Shown: positions 1 through 11,125 of the stretch, piece by piece
Layout: each line of letters starts with the position of its first letter
How positions within the stretch are numbered: position 1 is the first letter of the stretch
Assembly (NCBI GenBank): GCA_949126835.1
Contig: OX421492.1
Coordinates: 41,278,498 to 41,342,497 of the forward strand
Reading direction: 5' to 3'
Length of the DNA: 64,000 nucleotides
Source of the DNA: Anisus vortex
Taxonomy: Eukaryota > Mollusca > Gastropoda > Planorbidae
Notes under the pieces: model-generated
What the model was told of the DNA's origin: nothing
The model's input: only the letters and a program-made list of their open reading frames with translations
The model's database searches: none
Program-made: the position numbers and the translations under genes

Positions 1-509
1 TAACGTGCAGCGGTATGGGCCGCGATGAAAAGTTAAACTCATTTGAGCTTAATTCAGTCCCGCAGCTCTCAAATTATTTGGAATTTCAAAACGTCTTTAA
101 ACAAGGAACTGTTTTTATTTTTAATGTTTATGATTGAGAGAATAGAAGTGGCCATCAATAAAGACTTATATTTGAAGTAGTGGTGTATGAAGAGAAGGAA
201 ATCTCAATTAACTTTAATGAGAAACACACTGCATACTCATGAGAGAATAATTTTAGTATAATTGACGTAAAAATAAAATAAAAGAACATGGGCCTCTTTT
301 GAGATTTTGTATATTTAGAAACGTTATACGGAAACAGACGTTTAGCTGAAACTAACATACAACTGTGCGATATATATATATATATATAATGTAATGTAGT
401 TTTTTCTTTCCACGACATATATAACCATTCAACCTCGTTCTTTCTATCCAACTGCCATGGGTTCGATTCTCCAGTTAGTCTATAGATCTACCCTTTTTTC
501 CCCCCAAAA
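1..509. other. AT-rich sequence, no gene seen
   Basis: No supported gene. The short reading frames here are low-complexity translations with no recognisable domain. A TA dinucleotide run lies near 370-390. Confidence 0.6.
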
Positions 510-858
510 AAATTTATTTGAATTAATATTACTTTTTTTTAATAAAAAAAGATCAACGGGCAACACCGAGCATTTTAGCTTTTTGTTAAATAAAAGGACT
601 TCCCTTTTTTTTAAATCTGAATACAATAATTATTTTAAATTACTTTCCTAAATGTTTTTTGTAAAAAATAATATTTTTTGAAATTATTAGATCTATAGCT
701 TTGTTTTCATTGTAGTTTAATTTTTTTTTATCTGTAGCTTATACAGGCCTGTTTTATTTTCCCCCGGGAATTTAGCTTGTATTATATAAAGCTTAAAGTA
801 TGTGCCACTTGCTCTTCAATTTAATTGTTACCTCGGCAATGCCGGGTAATTTAGCTAG
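510..858 (+). mobile_element. Helitron-like non-autonomous repeat, copy 1
   Basis: This stretch aligns by eye with 58936-59224: a shared left part, a shared middle ending in a GCTTATACRGGCCTG-type block, and a GC-rich hairpin followed by a TAATTTAGCT motif. The copy ends with a hairpin (CGGCAATGCCG) and then TAATTTAGCTAG followed by T. A short GC hairpin about 10 bases before a terminal CTAG is the known form of Helitron 3' ends. The 5' end is not fixed. It could also be another dispersed repeat with a hairpin tail. Confidence 0.45.
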
Positions 859-2154
859 TATCTTTATGAAAGAAACAAAAATGTCTATTGACAAGTCTTT
901 ACGATTGTGCATGTATAAAAGGTCACAAAGAAGAACATTTTCGGTCTTACTCGATCATTTTCTTCGAAACATGTCTGTGTGCTACGTTACTGGTTGTACG
1001 AAAATATGTATAGAATAATTTTTTTTTTTCATTTCCAAAAGATGGCGCCAAAAGAAAACGATGGATTGTGAATGTCAGATTTGAAGAATCACCTATTTAT
1101 AATCCCAAACTAATTGCTTGATGCAAAAGAATTTTCGTGTTGTTGTTTTTTTATAAATCTCCGCATTGTGTTTTTTTAATTACCAAGGACGCAACTCTTG
1201 ACTAACATATTTTATAAACAAAAGCTAAATTTAACCAAACGCGACGAACATTTTGAGTATTAATTATCGCCGACTCAATTTTGATGTTAAAAACGGATTC
1301 CTCATAACTAATCTTGTAGCCTTTGTATATTTCTAAAAGACAAGAACTGGCTGTCGATGTTGAAATCAATTGTCAAACAGCACAAAAAGCATGGTTTTTG
1401 TTTACGAAAATGGCGGTAAATTTCGCCGGAAGTTCACGATCATTACAGTTCAAAAGGTCACACCTAATTAACACTTGTCAATGTAAATTATATGGATTGA
1501 AGAAAATATTCTTTAAACACGCATTCACATTATTACATATTTACAACAGTTGAATATAAGTCTACTTATATGACTACCGTACAAATATGTAGGTCTACAG
1601 TTTATCCTTTTTCTTTTCCACGGTTGATTTACTATTCACATAGTCGATTAATTTTTGCCAGACATAATATTTTAAGGTACCCCCCCCCCCCATTCCTTTA
1701 AAAAAAAAAAATCAGACAAAAGCTAATTATTTAGCCATTCTTTACAATTTGGCACAAAAATTAAGACTTCTTTTTTTCTTTTCTTTTTTCTTTTTTGTTT
1801 GTTGTTGTAACAAATAAGTAAGACTGTAAACAACCAAGAGAAATTGTAAGTTTTTGTTCACTTTTCTTTCTGTGTTGATTTTACAGTTTTTCTGAACTTT
1901 TGTTTTGGTTCATTGGGAATTGAATTTTGTGGTCTGAAGTGGCGAAGTGTGCGGTCAAAACTATCTCAAGGGATGTAACTCCAAACCTATTTCACCAAGG
2001 CAGGTAATTCATCTCATCAGTTGCTCTTGTTGGAGAGTTGTTCTAATCAAGTTGTACTACAGAAAAATTCAGAAACAAAACAACATGTATATATATAGAT
2101 ATTATATATAGTCTACATATCAAAGGATACATATTTTTGGCTTTTGTACTTATT
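859..2154. other. AT-rich sequence, no gene seen
   Basis: No supported coding region; reading frames are at most 76 codons and lack domains. A poly-C tract followed by poly-A lies at about 1681-1710. Confidence 0.55.
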
Positions 2155-2169
2155 TAGGCCTACATTCCA

Positions 2170-2415
2170 GGAAGGGGGCCACGGTGGCGTTCGGCATGCG
2201 TACTGGAGGTCCTGGGTTCGAATCCTGGGGAAGGCTAGGATTTGTTCCCTGGTCTTGAGGGTGTCCCTGAGTCTACCCAGCTCTGTTGGGGTCAAGTAAG
2301 TGCGGATGGGCATTGTCCTGGCCGCACAATCCCCTAGTATGCTGTGGCCATAGAAACTGGTAAACCCTGCTTTACCAGCCCTATGGATAAATTTGGTCAT
2401 CTGGGAATACTTTAC
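2170..2415 (+). mobile_element. tRNA-derived SINE, full-length copy
   Basis: An internal pol III B box (GGTTCGAATCC, 2215-2225) lies in a tRNA-like head. It is followed by a body (GTCCCTGAGTCTACCC...) and a conserved core with GCCGCACAATCCCCTAG and GTGGCCATAGAAACTGGT. The copy is bracketed by a 9-bp direct repeat TACATTCCA at 2161-2169 and 2416-2424, consistent with a target-site duplication. The same body and core recur at 34431-34706 and, as pieces, elsewhere in the window. A minus-strand reading frame across it is incidental. Confidence 0.8.
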
Positions 2416-2519
2416 TACATTCCATGACAATGTATTAGATTACTAAACATTTATTTAGCCAGCGAAAATATATGATTGTTAACGGAGATTGTTACTATTT
2501 TAGGCTGTTATTGTATTTT

Positions 2520-2640
2520 TAGTTGTATAACTCAGGAACACTCTCCAGAGCAGGGAACAACTTCTAGCCTTTATCATGATTCGAACCGAGATTCTTCGGT
2601 ACGCTAGCCGAGCGCGCCGCCGCTATGAACTATTATATCA
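2520..2640 (-). mobile_element. SINE fragment (head and body), minus strand
   Basis: On the minus strand a tRNA-like head with B box GGTTCGAATC is followed by AAAGGCTAGAAGTTGTTCCC and GTGTTCCTGAGT. These match the body of the 2170-2415 SINE in the opposite orientation. The core is missing, so the copy is truncated. Confidence 0.6.
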
Positions 2641-2814
2641 TGTTAAAAACTTGTACGGTATTTATTGGTTACTTGCGGCGATGGGGATTTTGCGTATATA
2701 TCTCCAGTGGAAGTTGGCATTTAACACTTAACGAAGTGAAATATTGTGACCTTATTTCATCAAAATTTAAACCTTAATAGTGAATAGTTTACCATCTGAG
2801 AGTATTATGCCTAC

Positions 2815-3839
2815 TGTTACGAAACGTAAATTCCCTACATTGTAATGTTAATAAACCAACTAAATCATTTAAGCGAATTGCGTTTAAACGATATAAAATA
2901 TTTCTCAGCTCAAGGTTTCCCCCCGGGTTTTTCCTAACCTAATGAGAGCATTATTGTTTTTTTATTAACCTCGATAAAAACATGAACTGTTCACGTAAAC
3001 ACAGCGTGTCAAGGTCGTCCGGTCTCTCCTTATTTTGTTAGAGCATTATTGCTTGACATTCTGATCACGCAGTCAACATGCAGGCTTGATTTAAATATTC
3101 GTGTCACTAGGCTGTCTGGTTTTTCCAACGATTGACCCGTAATATATTTCTACGCGATTCGACACTTTTGGTCAGTTCTTGGCGTACATTCGATCAGATA
3201 ACATCTAAGATTCTGAGTCTCTGAGTATCGTTTCTATTTGAGTTGTATTATGGAAAATTTATTATTCTACTATTAACTACAATGCTATATGTTCATTGAG
3301 GATATTCATTACTAATTGGAATATGTGTAGTTCTTGATTGTGTATATAATATTATTTGGATTCCTACTGGATTGATGTTGTAAATTAAACCAAATTTATC
3401 GTTGCTTTCTACACAACTTGGTTAGCGTCAATATTTCAAAGTTATATACATGTGTGTATGTGTAATATTTATTCAACTATATTAATAATCTACACTACCA
3501 CTCGACATCGAGGTTCTTGCTGTATAATATGAGCCACATAAATAATTATACATGAAGTAAATCAACTGAAAACTCTAAAACTACGCTATGTGAATTGCCA
3601 GGGGATTATAAGAACCAGGAATACTCTAGACAACTACAAATAAACTTCAGATTAATATAATAAGATCTTCACTAATACAAGGATACTGACACTAATAATA
3701 ACAATACTATAACTATTATTTTCATAAATTGAATGGGGGCTCTAGCCGTAATAACATTATAAAACATAATTATACTTGTGTGATCTAAATAGAAGGTCTC
3801 ATCCATAATTTATTATGGTGAATAAATTGCCTTGTAATA
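2815..3839 (+). repeat. 5' long terminal repeat
   Basis: 1025 bp, from TGTTACGAAACG to GCCTTGTAATA. An AATAAA hexamer at 3821-3826, close to the 3' end, is a candidate polyadenylation signal when this sequence acts as the downstream LTR. The terminal hexamers TGTTAC and GTAATA are near inverted repeats of each other, as usual for integrase-recognised ends. Confidence 0.95.
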
Positions 3840-4243
3840 AAATGGGTTTTGCTCGTCAGTGATTTACTAACAAACGTTTAGAGGATTTACTTCAACTTCA
3901 AGAATCGTTATACTATTTACACAAACTATTTACAACTGCCGTAATACATACTCGTAACTTGGATGGATTGTGTTGGAAAATATGAACAATATACAATATA
4001 CTAAAGATTGTGATTGAATTGAACATTGCTATTGAGAATCGGAAAACTTAACTATTCAGCCTGGAAAATTATCTGGTGTATTACCTTATCGAACAAAGTA
4101 ACTCTAAGAAAGTATTATTTTTATGACCTTGTTGTGAAAAATCTGAACTGTGTGGTGTAGTGAATTATTCAAAGGACAGAAAGTAAGTTGGACACTTTTA
4201 TTGTATTATTAACAAGATTTACAGTAAGTTTTAATAATATAAA
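3840..4243 (+). other. retrotransposon untranslated leader
   Basis: 404 bp between the 5' LTR and the start codon. A TGG at 3843 begins TGGGTTTTGCTCG, which sits where a tRNA primer-binding site would be expected, but I could not match it to a known tRNA 3' end. No other feature is seen. Confidence 0.6.
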
Positions 4244-7200
4244 ATGGAGGCCACAAATAATCTTACATTGGATCCAGAGATATTTGATCTAACCTCAGAA
4301 CAGCTTAATAAAATGTCAATGATACAATTAAAAGAATTGGCTAAATCATTGGGCATTTCTATCACAGAAACTAGGCCATCAAAAACTAAATTACTTCAAG
4401 AGGTAACTGAGTGTTTAAGAAAACAAGGTACACTAATTATTGAAGAAACTACTGCTAATGATAACATTAATGATGAATCAGATGATGAATTACCTTTTCC
4501 TATAAAACAAAGAGTAAAGCATACAACTGGTGACTTAAGTGAAGAATTGAAATTTAAACTTGAGTTAAGAAAGATGGAATTAGAGATGGAAAGAGAAAGA
4601 GAAAGCCAGAGAATTGAGATGGAAAGAGAAATAGCAAGAGAGAAAATAGCAAGCCAAGAAAGAATTGAGATAGCAAGGTCTCGTACGTCAAATCATTCGA
4701 ATGCAAGCTCTGAAGCAGATGCAGAACTGTATAAGTTTAAGAAACATATTCCAGTTTTTGAAGATAATTCGGTGGAAGAGTTCTTCATGATTTTCGAGAG
4801 AAACGCTAGAGACTATCAATTTCCCGAGGGCAAGAAAGCTATACTTCTACGCTCAGCTCTGAATAAAGGAAAGGCACTTGATGTTGTATTAAGTCTTACT
4901 GAAGAGGAATTGTATGATTATGAACTGATCAAGAATAGAGTACTGCTAAGTTATGCATTAACACCTGAAAAATATAGAAAAGTGTTTCGTGAGTCTAAGA
5001 AAGAACAGGAACAATCCCATGTTGATTTTCTAAGACAGAAAAAGAAATATTTTGAAAGATGGATTCGATCCAAAGGTGTAAACAAAGACTTTGATAAATT
5101 AGCTAATCTTATGCTAATGGAAGACTTTAACAATAACATCAGAGGTGATGTAAGAATACATTTAGCAGACAAAGGTGTAGAACAAGTAGAAACAGCAGCA
5201 GTGATGGCAGACGAATATGTTATTATCCATTCCAGCAATAAATTTACAACAGTTGATAAATCTAAATTCCAGAATCGAGATATGAAGGTAGAAAAGAAAA
5301 CCATGAATCCAAATGAATCCTATCAATCAAAGAGACATCAGCAGAGCAATCAAGGTCCAACAAATTCCAAGCCAACCTGTAGCCATTGTAAACGAATTGG
5401 ACATACTAAGGAAAAGTGCTGGATATTGAATGGGAACCCGAATAAAAAGAATGTTGTCTTATCGTATGTAGCAATGCCAAAACAAAGAACTCATGAAAAT
5501 GTAAAGAAGGATATTAGAACTCAAACAGAGATACCTAGTGCTAATGCAGATAACCTGACAAAACACACGTATCTAGGAAACTTGAAACCAGAAATAGTTC
5601 CTGAAATAGAGACAATGGTTTTCAATAATTCTAATTCTAATCTGAGCTCCAAGGAGTCTATATCAGATAGAACCACCATGAGTACTAAACATACCTCTTA
5701 CAAAAATAACTTGGATACAGATCTCATCGATACTGAGATACCAAGCAATTGTTTACCATTCATTGAAGAAGGTACCGTGTCATCCATAATAAATGGTGTC
5801 ACTAGTGAAAAAAACATCAGAATACTCCGTGATACAGGGGCTGAGGTTTCACTACTTTTAGAGAATACTGTTCCTACGTCACAATCGACATATACAGGAC
5901 AGGATCTTACTATTCAAGGTGTATCAAGGAAAAATGTACAAGTTCCTTTGCATCAAATACAGCTGAAGAGTGCGTACTTCACTGGAAATGTAGTTGTGGG
6001 TGTGTACAAATCACTTCCGTTTAAAGGCGTTTCTTTAATACTGGGAAATGATATTGCTGGAGATGTGGTGCATTCCATATCCAAGAAAAAACAATACCTC
6101 AATAAAAGTGAGAGCTTTATCAAACCTATATGCATCGTCACGAGAGGTATGGCCCAACAACAAAAGTCTGTCGAAACCATGTCAAAGTCAAAAATAGAAC
6201 CAGAAATTGACCTACAGGCAACTTTCCTGGCTGACATCTTGAGTGGTCCCTCAGTCAAGACTACTGAAAGTAATTTGTCACCTCGACAATTACTCCTATT
6301 AGAACAGAATAGAGATTCAGGAATTAAACACCTGAAGAAAAAGGTGATAACTGAACAGGAGGCAGAAATGAACGGAAATGGACTTTTTCTGAAGGAGGGA
6401 ATATTAATGCAAAAATGGAGAGATGTGAAATGTGATAATGACAATTGCAGAGAAGGAAGTCAGATTGTGGTACCAGCCATATATCGTAATGACATCTTAC
6501 ACATGGCTCATGACACGCCATATGCTGGTCATCTAGGAGTGAACAAGACTTACCGTCGAATTCTTCCGTACTTCTATTGGCCTGGACTACATCGTGACGT
6601 CACAAAATACTGCAAGTCATGCAATACATGCCAGATAGTTGGTAAACCTAACCAGACTATACCGGTAGCACCTCTAAAGCCAATACCCGCCTTTGCAGAA
6701 CCATTTAGCCACTTGCTAATAGACTGTGTAGGTCCTTTGCCTAAAACAAAGACAGGACACCAGTACTTATTCACTATAATGTGCACTGCCACGAGATATC
6801 CTGAAGCTATTCCGCTACGCACCATTAACGCAGATAAGATATCTGACGCACTGATTGCATTTTGTTCAAGATACGGTCTTCCAAAGACTATACAGTCAGA
6901 CCAAGGATCTAACTTTACATCAAAGCTGTTTAACCAGGTCTTAAAGAAACTAGGCATCCAACATGCAACTTCAACTGCGTACCATCCGCAAAGCCAAGGT
7001 GCCCTAGAAAGATATCATCAGACTCTGAAAACCATGCTCCGCACATACTGTTTTGAGAACACTGAAGACTGGGATCGCGGTATTCCATTCGCTCTTTTCG
7101 CGACTAGAGAAACTGTGCAGGAATCTCTTGGATTCAGTCCGTTCGAGTTAGTGTTTGGACATTCAGTTCGAGGACCTCTAAAACTGTTGCAGGAAACCTT

Positions 7201-9052
7201 GTTAAATTCTGATGAAGAGACTGGACTCGTAGCTTATGTGGAACAATTTAGCAATAGAATCTATCATGCTTTTAATCATGTTAAAGATAATCTTTTGCAG
7301 GCTCAGAAAAGAATGAAAGGGTACTATGATGTCAAGGCCAGATCCCGATGTTTCCATCCTGGTGATAAAGTCCTCATGTTGACCCAATTGTCTGGACAAC
7401 CCCTGAGTGCAAAATATACAGGACCATATCAGGTTTTAGATAAAATCAGTGATGTAACATACCTTGTAAAAACCCCTGATAGAAGGAAAACACAGAGACT
7501 GTGCCATATAAACATGCTAAAACCTTATGTTGTTAGGGAAGAACAAACTGACATTAGGCCAGTGAGTGCTATCAAAACTGTTGAAACACCCCCGCCTAAA
7601 TTTAAAAAGACAATCATAGAAAGTAAACTTCAAAACACTGAAGCACTTAAAAACCTCAATGATAAACTGGCACATCTAGACTCAGGTGAACAGACTTCTA
7701 TCAAGGGTTTAATCTATGATCATGTAAATTTGTTTAGTGATGTTCCTAACAAAACAACTTTGGTTACCCATGATGTAGTTTTAAAAGATGATAATGTTAA
7801 ACCTGTCAAACAACATCCGTATAGGGTTAATCCCATACAACTTGAACACATCCGTAAAGAAATTGATTATATGCTGAGCAATGATATAATTACTCACAGT
7901 AACAGTGATTGGTCATCCCCATGTGTGTTGGTTCCCAAATCTGATGGTTCACTACGCTTTTGTGTAGACTATAGGAAATTAAACCAAGTGACAAAAACAG
8001 ATTCGTATCCCATACCACGGATAGATGATTTAATCGATAGAGTAAGCACTGCAAACTATGTAACTAAGATTGACTTACTAACAGCTTATTTCCAAATCCC
8101 ATTAACAGATAGGGCTCAGGAGGTATCAACTTTTGTTACTCCTGATGGATTATATAAGTTTAAAGTAATGCCATTCGGAATGGTCAATGCTCCAGCTAGT
8201 TTTCAAAGACTAATAAACACTATTATCCATGATATCCCACAATGCCATGCATATCTGGACGATATCGTAGTGTTCAGTAATAACTTTAATGATCATCTAC
8301 ATCAGTTAAAACTATTATTCCAAAAACTAAAACAGGCTAATCTTACTATAAACCTAGTTAAAAGTCAATTTTGCCATGCAGAAATTGAATATTTAGGTCA
8401 TGTAGTGGGTAATGGCAAAGTAAAACCAGTGAATGCCAAAGTCAAAGCTATACAGGAATTCCCTGTCCCTAAAACGCAGAAACAACTTCGAGGATTTCTG
8501 GGTATGGCCGGGTACTACAGGAAGTTTTGTAAAAACTTTTCTATTATCACTTGCCCTTTGACAAATCTCTTGAGAAAGAAAAATCAATTTAAGTGGACTC
8601 AGGAATGTGACCAAGCCTTTAACGATATAAAAGACATACTGACCAAGGCACCAGTATTAGTCTCACCTGATTATACTAAACCTTTCAGAATAACGGTAGA
8701 CTCGTGTAATACAGGAATGGGCGCGGTAATCTCACAAATAGGAGATGATTCACTTGAACATCCCATTAGCTTTTGTTCAAAAAAATTTAACCCACATGAG
8801 GTAAATTATAGCACAATAGAGCAGGAATTACTAGGACTTATCCAAGCATTGAAACATTTCAATTACTATGTAAATGGTTCTCAGTTCCCAATCGAGATAT
8901 TCACTGATCACAATCCCCTAGTATTTCTTTCCCGCATCAAACAAAATCAGCGCATTCTAAGATGGAGTTTGTTTATTCAAGCTTACAACTTAAAAATAAC
9001 TCACTTATCTGGAAAAGATAACATCGTCGCGGACACCCTATCGCGCATGTAA
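4244..9052 (+). CDS. gag-protease-integrase-RT-RNase H polyprotein, integrase before RT
   Basis: Single 1602-residue frame, ATG at 4244. In order: a SAP-like helix pair (~22-58); charged coiled coil (~98-146); capsid-like region (~160-330) resembling the SCAN-type fold; CCHC zinc knuckle C379/C382/H387/C392; aspartic protease DTGA with D530 and the GND flap-end motif near 601; integrase zinc-binding domain (H756, H763, C793, C796); integrase core D827, D886, E922 (35 residues between the last two); a GPY/F module (GPY at 1060-1062); reverse transcriptase with D1277 and YLDD 1337-1340; RNase H with D1486, E1528, D1555 and D1597. Products would form virus-like particles, copy RNA to DNA and integrate it. 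No gag/pol frameshift or stop is present, so both come from one frame, presumably split by the protease. The end (about 6 residues past the last RNase H aspartate) is natural: there is no chromodomain and no env. Confidence 0.95.
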   Translation: MEATNNLTLDPEIFDLTSEQLNKMSMIQLKELAKSLGISITETRPSKTKLLQEVTECLRKQGTLIIEETTANDNINDESDDELPFPIKQRVKHTTGDLSEELKFKLELRKMELEMERERESQRIEMEREIAREKIASQERIEIARSRTSNHSNASSEADAELYKFKKHIPVFEDNSVEEFFMIFERNARDYQFPEGKKAILLRSALNKGKALDVVLSLTEEELYDYELIKNRVLLSYALTPEKYRKVFRESKKEQEQSHVDFLRQKKKYFERWIRSKGVNKDFDKLANLMLMEDFNNNIRGDVRIHLADKGVEQVETAAVMADEYVIIHSSNKFTTVDKSKFQNRDMKVEKKTMNPNESYQSKRHQQSNQGPTNSKPTCSHCKRIGHTKEKCWILNGNPNKKNVVLSYVAMPKQRTHENVKKDIRTQTEIPSANADNLTKHTYLGNLKPEIVPEIETMVFNNSNSNLSSKESISDRTTMSTKHTSYKNNLDTDLIDTEIPSNCLPFIEEGTVSSIINGVTSEKNIRILRDTGAEVSLLLENTVPTSQSTYTGQDLTIQGVSRKNVQVPLHQIQLKSAYFTGNVVVGVYKSLPFKGVSLILGNDIAGDVVHSISKKKQYLNKSESFIKPICIVTRGMAQQQKSVETMSKSKIEPEIDLQATFLADILSGPSVKTTESNLSPRQLLLLEQNRDSGIKHLKKKVITEQEAEMNGNGLFLKEGILMQKWRDVKCDNDNCREGSQIVVPAIYRNDILHMAHDTPYAGHLGVNKTYRRILPYFYWPGLHRDVTKYCKSCNTCQIVGKPNQTIPVAPLKPIPAFAEPFSHLLIDCVGPLPKTKTGHQYLFTIMCTATRYPEAIPLRTINADKISDALIAFCSRYGLPKTIQSDQGSNFTSKLFNQVLKKLGIQHATSTAYHPQSQGALERYHQTLKTMLRTYCFENTEDWDRGIPFALFATRETVQESLGFSPFELVFGHSVRGPLKLLQETLLNSDEETGLVAYVEQFSNRIYHAFNHVKDNLLQAQKRMKGYYDVKARSRCFHPGDKVLMLTQLSGQPLSAKYTGPYQVLDKISDVTYLVKTPDRRKTQRLCHINMLKPYVVREEQTDIRPVSAIKTVETPPPKFKKTIIESKLQNTEALKNLNDKLAHLDSGEQTSIKGLIYDHVNLFSDVPNKTTLVTHDVVLKDDNVKPVKQHPYRVNPIQLEHIRKEIDYMLSNDIITHSNSDWSSPCVLVPKSDGSLRFCVDYRKLNQVTKTDSYPIPRIDDLIDRVSTANYVTKIDLLTAYFQIPLTDRAQEVSTFVTPDGLYKFKVMPFGMVNAPASFQRLINTIIHDIPQCHAYLDDIVVFSNNFNDHLHQLKLLFQKLKQANLTINLVKSQFCHAEIEYLGHVVGNGKVKPVNAKVKAIQEFPVPKTQKQLRGFLGMAGYYRKFCKNFSIITCPLTNLLRKKNQFKWTQECDQAFNDIKDILTKAPVLVSPDYTKPFRITVDSCNTGMGAVISQIGDDSLEHPISFCSKKFNPHEVNYSTIEQELLGLIQALKHFNYYVNGSQFPIEIFTDHNPLVFLSRIKQNQRILRWSLFIQAYNLKITHLSGKDNIVADTLSRM

Positions 9053-9826
9053 CAAATGTATAAGGAAATAGATAACTTCATGTATATATTCTGATAATCC
9101 TAACTAAGAGAATTGGATCATTTAAAATATAAATGCATGAATATATGAATATGTTGTGATTATTTTATGCAATATCTTATGCCTTATTTTATGCCATGAA
9201 TATTTCCATTTGCTAAAACAAATATTATTATTGTTGTAGGAAAAAAGAAAAAAACCTAATAAGTTACTTTTAAGTATTATTGATTTATGGACATAATTTT
9301 CTTTATTAGTAAGATAATGAATGAACAGAAATGTACATCCTTATTTTGAAACAATCAAACTATAGTTGTGATTATGTAAAAACCAAGATAGAGTAATGTG
9401 CATACACTTCACATGCTTACACACTTAAGATTAAACTCTTACTTTAAAATTTATTTAAATATTAATTTCATTTAAGTTGAATTAATTAATGATTGAATTG
9501 TTTAATATGATAACATTAGTTATGTTGATTTTTACCTTATAAATAAGATGATGATGTTTATAAGGAATGATATCTCAGAGAGTATAATTTTTTAGAATAA
9601 CGCGAACATGTGTTATGGTCTAAGGATAACTTGAGATCCTATATGATGAGGGTTTAATAGAATAAATTATTTCCCTTACTTGTCTTATTTAACGGACTAC
9701 CCAGGTGGAGTCAGTTTTTTTTTTGTATATTGTTTAGAACTTAAGTTAAGTGCAGGCGGTTCTAAAAGAAATTGCACACTTCTATTGTTTAGTATGCAAT
9801 GTTCTTTTCCTTTTGGTACGGGCGAC
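9053..9826 (+). other. retrotransposon 3' non-coding region
   Basis: 774 bp of AT-rich sequence between the stop codon and the 3' LTR, with no reading frame of note. The bases just before the LTR (TTTTGGTACGGGCGAC) do not form a purine-rich tract, so the second-strand priming site is not identified. Confidence 0.7.
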
Positions 9827-10851
9827 TGTTACGAAACGTAAATTCCCTACATTGTAATGTTAATAAACCAACTAAATCATTTAAGCGAATTGCGTTTAAA
9901 CGATATAAAATATTTCTCAGCTCAAGGTTTCCCCCCGGGTTTTTCCTAACCTAATGAGAGCATTATTGTTTTTTTATTAACCTCGATAAAAACATGAACT
10001 GTTCACGTAAACACAGCGTGTCAAGGTCGTCCGGTCTCTCCTTATTTTGTTAGAGCATTATTGCTTGACATTCTGATCACGCAGTCAACATGCAGGCTTG
10101 ATTTAAATATTCGTGTCACTAGGCTGTCTGGTTTTTCCAACGATTGACCCGTAATATATTTCTACGCGATTCGACACTTTTGGTCAGTTCTTGGCGTACA
10201 TTCGATCAGATAACATCTAAGATTCTGAGTCTCTGAGTATCGTTTCTATTTGAGTTGTATTATGGAAAATTTATTATTCTACTATTAACTACAATGCTAT
10301 ATGTTCATTGAGGATATTCATTACTAATTGGAATATGTGTAGTTCTTGATTGTGTATATAATATTATTTGGATTCCTACTGGATTGATGTTGTAAATTAA
10401 ACCAAATTTATCGTTGCTTTCTACACAACTTGGTTAGCGTCAATATTTCAAAGTTATATACATGTGTGTATGTGTAATATTTATTCAACTATATTAATAA
10501 TCTACACTACCACTCGACATCGAGGTTCTTGCTGTATAATATGAGCCACATAAATAATTATACATGAAGTAAATCAACTGAAAACTCTAAAACTACGCTA
10601 TGTGAATTGCCAGGGGATTATAAGAACCAGGAATACTCTAGACAACTACAAATAAACTTCAGATTAATATAATAAGATCTTCACTAATACAAGGATACTC
10701 ACACTAATAATAACAATACTATAACTATTATTTTCATAAATTGAATGGGGGCTCTAGCCGTAATAACATTATAAATCATAATTATACTTGTGTGATCTAA
10801 ATAGAAGGTCTCATCCATAATTTATTATGGTGAATAAATTGCCTTGTAATA
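9827..10851 (+). repeat. 3' long terminal repeat
   Basis: 1025 bp, same length as the 5' LTR, with two single-base differences and no indels. It is followed directly by the CTAC target duplication. Confidence 0.95.
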
Positions 10852-11057
10852 CTACATGTAATAATTTTAAGTTACTATAAAACGTATTTCATTACTATTG
10901 ACACAAATGATTATTTCCTATTTCATTTAAGTTTCATACAGTGTAGTTGATAAACCGTATAGCGTGAATCTGTAAACATCTCCAAGACATTATATTTGTT
11001 TATTTTTTTTTTTTTTTAAGTTGCCCCTTTAGACAATAAAACTATAATAATAAAGTG

Positions 11058-11125
11058 ATGACGGGGTGTAGTTCACCAGTTGTATTGACCACGGCATGCA
11101 AGTGGGATTGTGTGGCCACTGCGAG
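11058..11125 (-). mobile_element. SINE core fragment, minus strand
   Basis: GACCACGGCATGC...GGGATTGTGTGGCCA is the reverse complement of the core of the 2170-2415 SINE family, and GTTCACCAGTT next to it matches the segment after the core. Head and body are absent. Confidence 0.5.

Larger units (their letters stand above)
2815..10851 (+). mobile_element. complete Gmr1-like Ty3/gypsy LTR retrotransposon
   Basis: An 8037-bp element with two direct LTRs of exactly 1025 bp. It starts TGTTAC, ends GTAATA, and is flanked by CTAC at 2811-2814 and 10852-10855. The LTRs differ at only two positions by eye (3688 G vs 10700 C; 3764 A vs 10776 T), about 99.8% identity, so the insertion is recent. One uninterrupted frame of 1602 codons encodes gag, protease, integrase, reverse transcriptase and RNase H in that order. 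Integrase upstream of RT is the hallmark of the Gmr1-like branch of Ty3/gypsy; the RT sequence itself is gypsy-type, not copia-type. No env-like frame is seen. All catalytic residues inspected are present, so it may be autonomous. No clear primer-binding site or polypurine tract is recognised. Confidence 0.95.

Noticed and set aside
2113..2430. 105-codon minus-strand frame (and 34409-34732)
   Set aside because: Both are antisense of full-length SINE copies; similarity between them is due to the SINE.
4244..9052. Ty1/copia identity for the retrotransposon because integrase precedes RT
   Set aside because: The RT, RNase H and GPY/F-containing integrase are gypsy-type in sequence; the order alone is the Gmr1-like trait.
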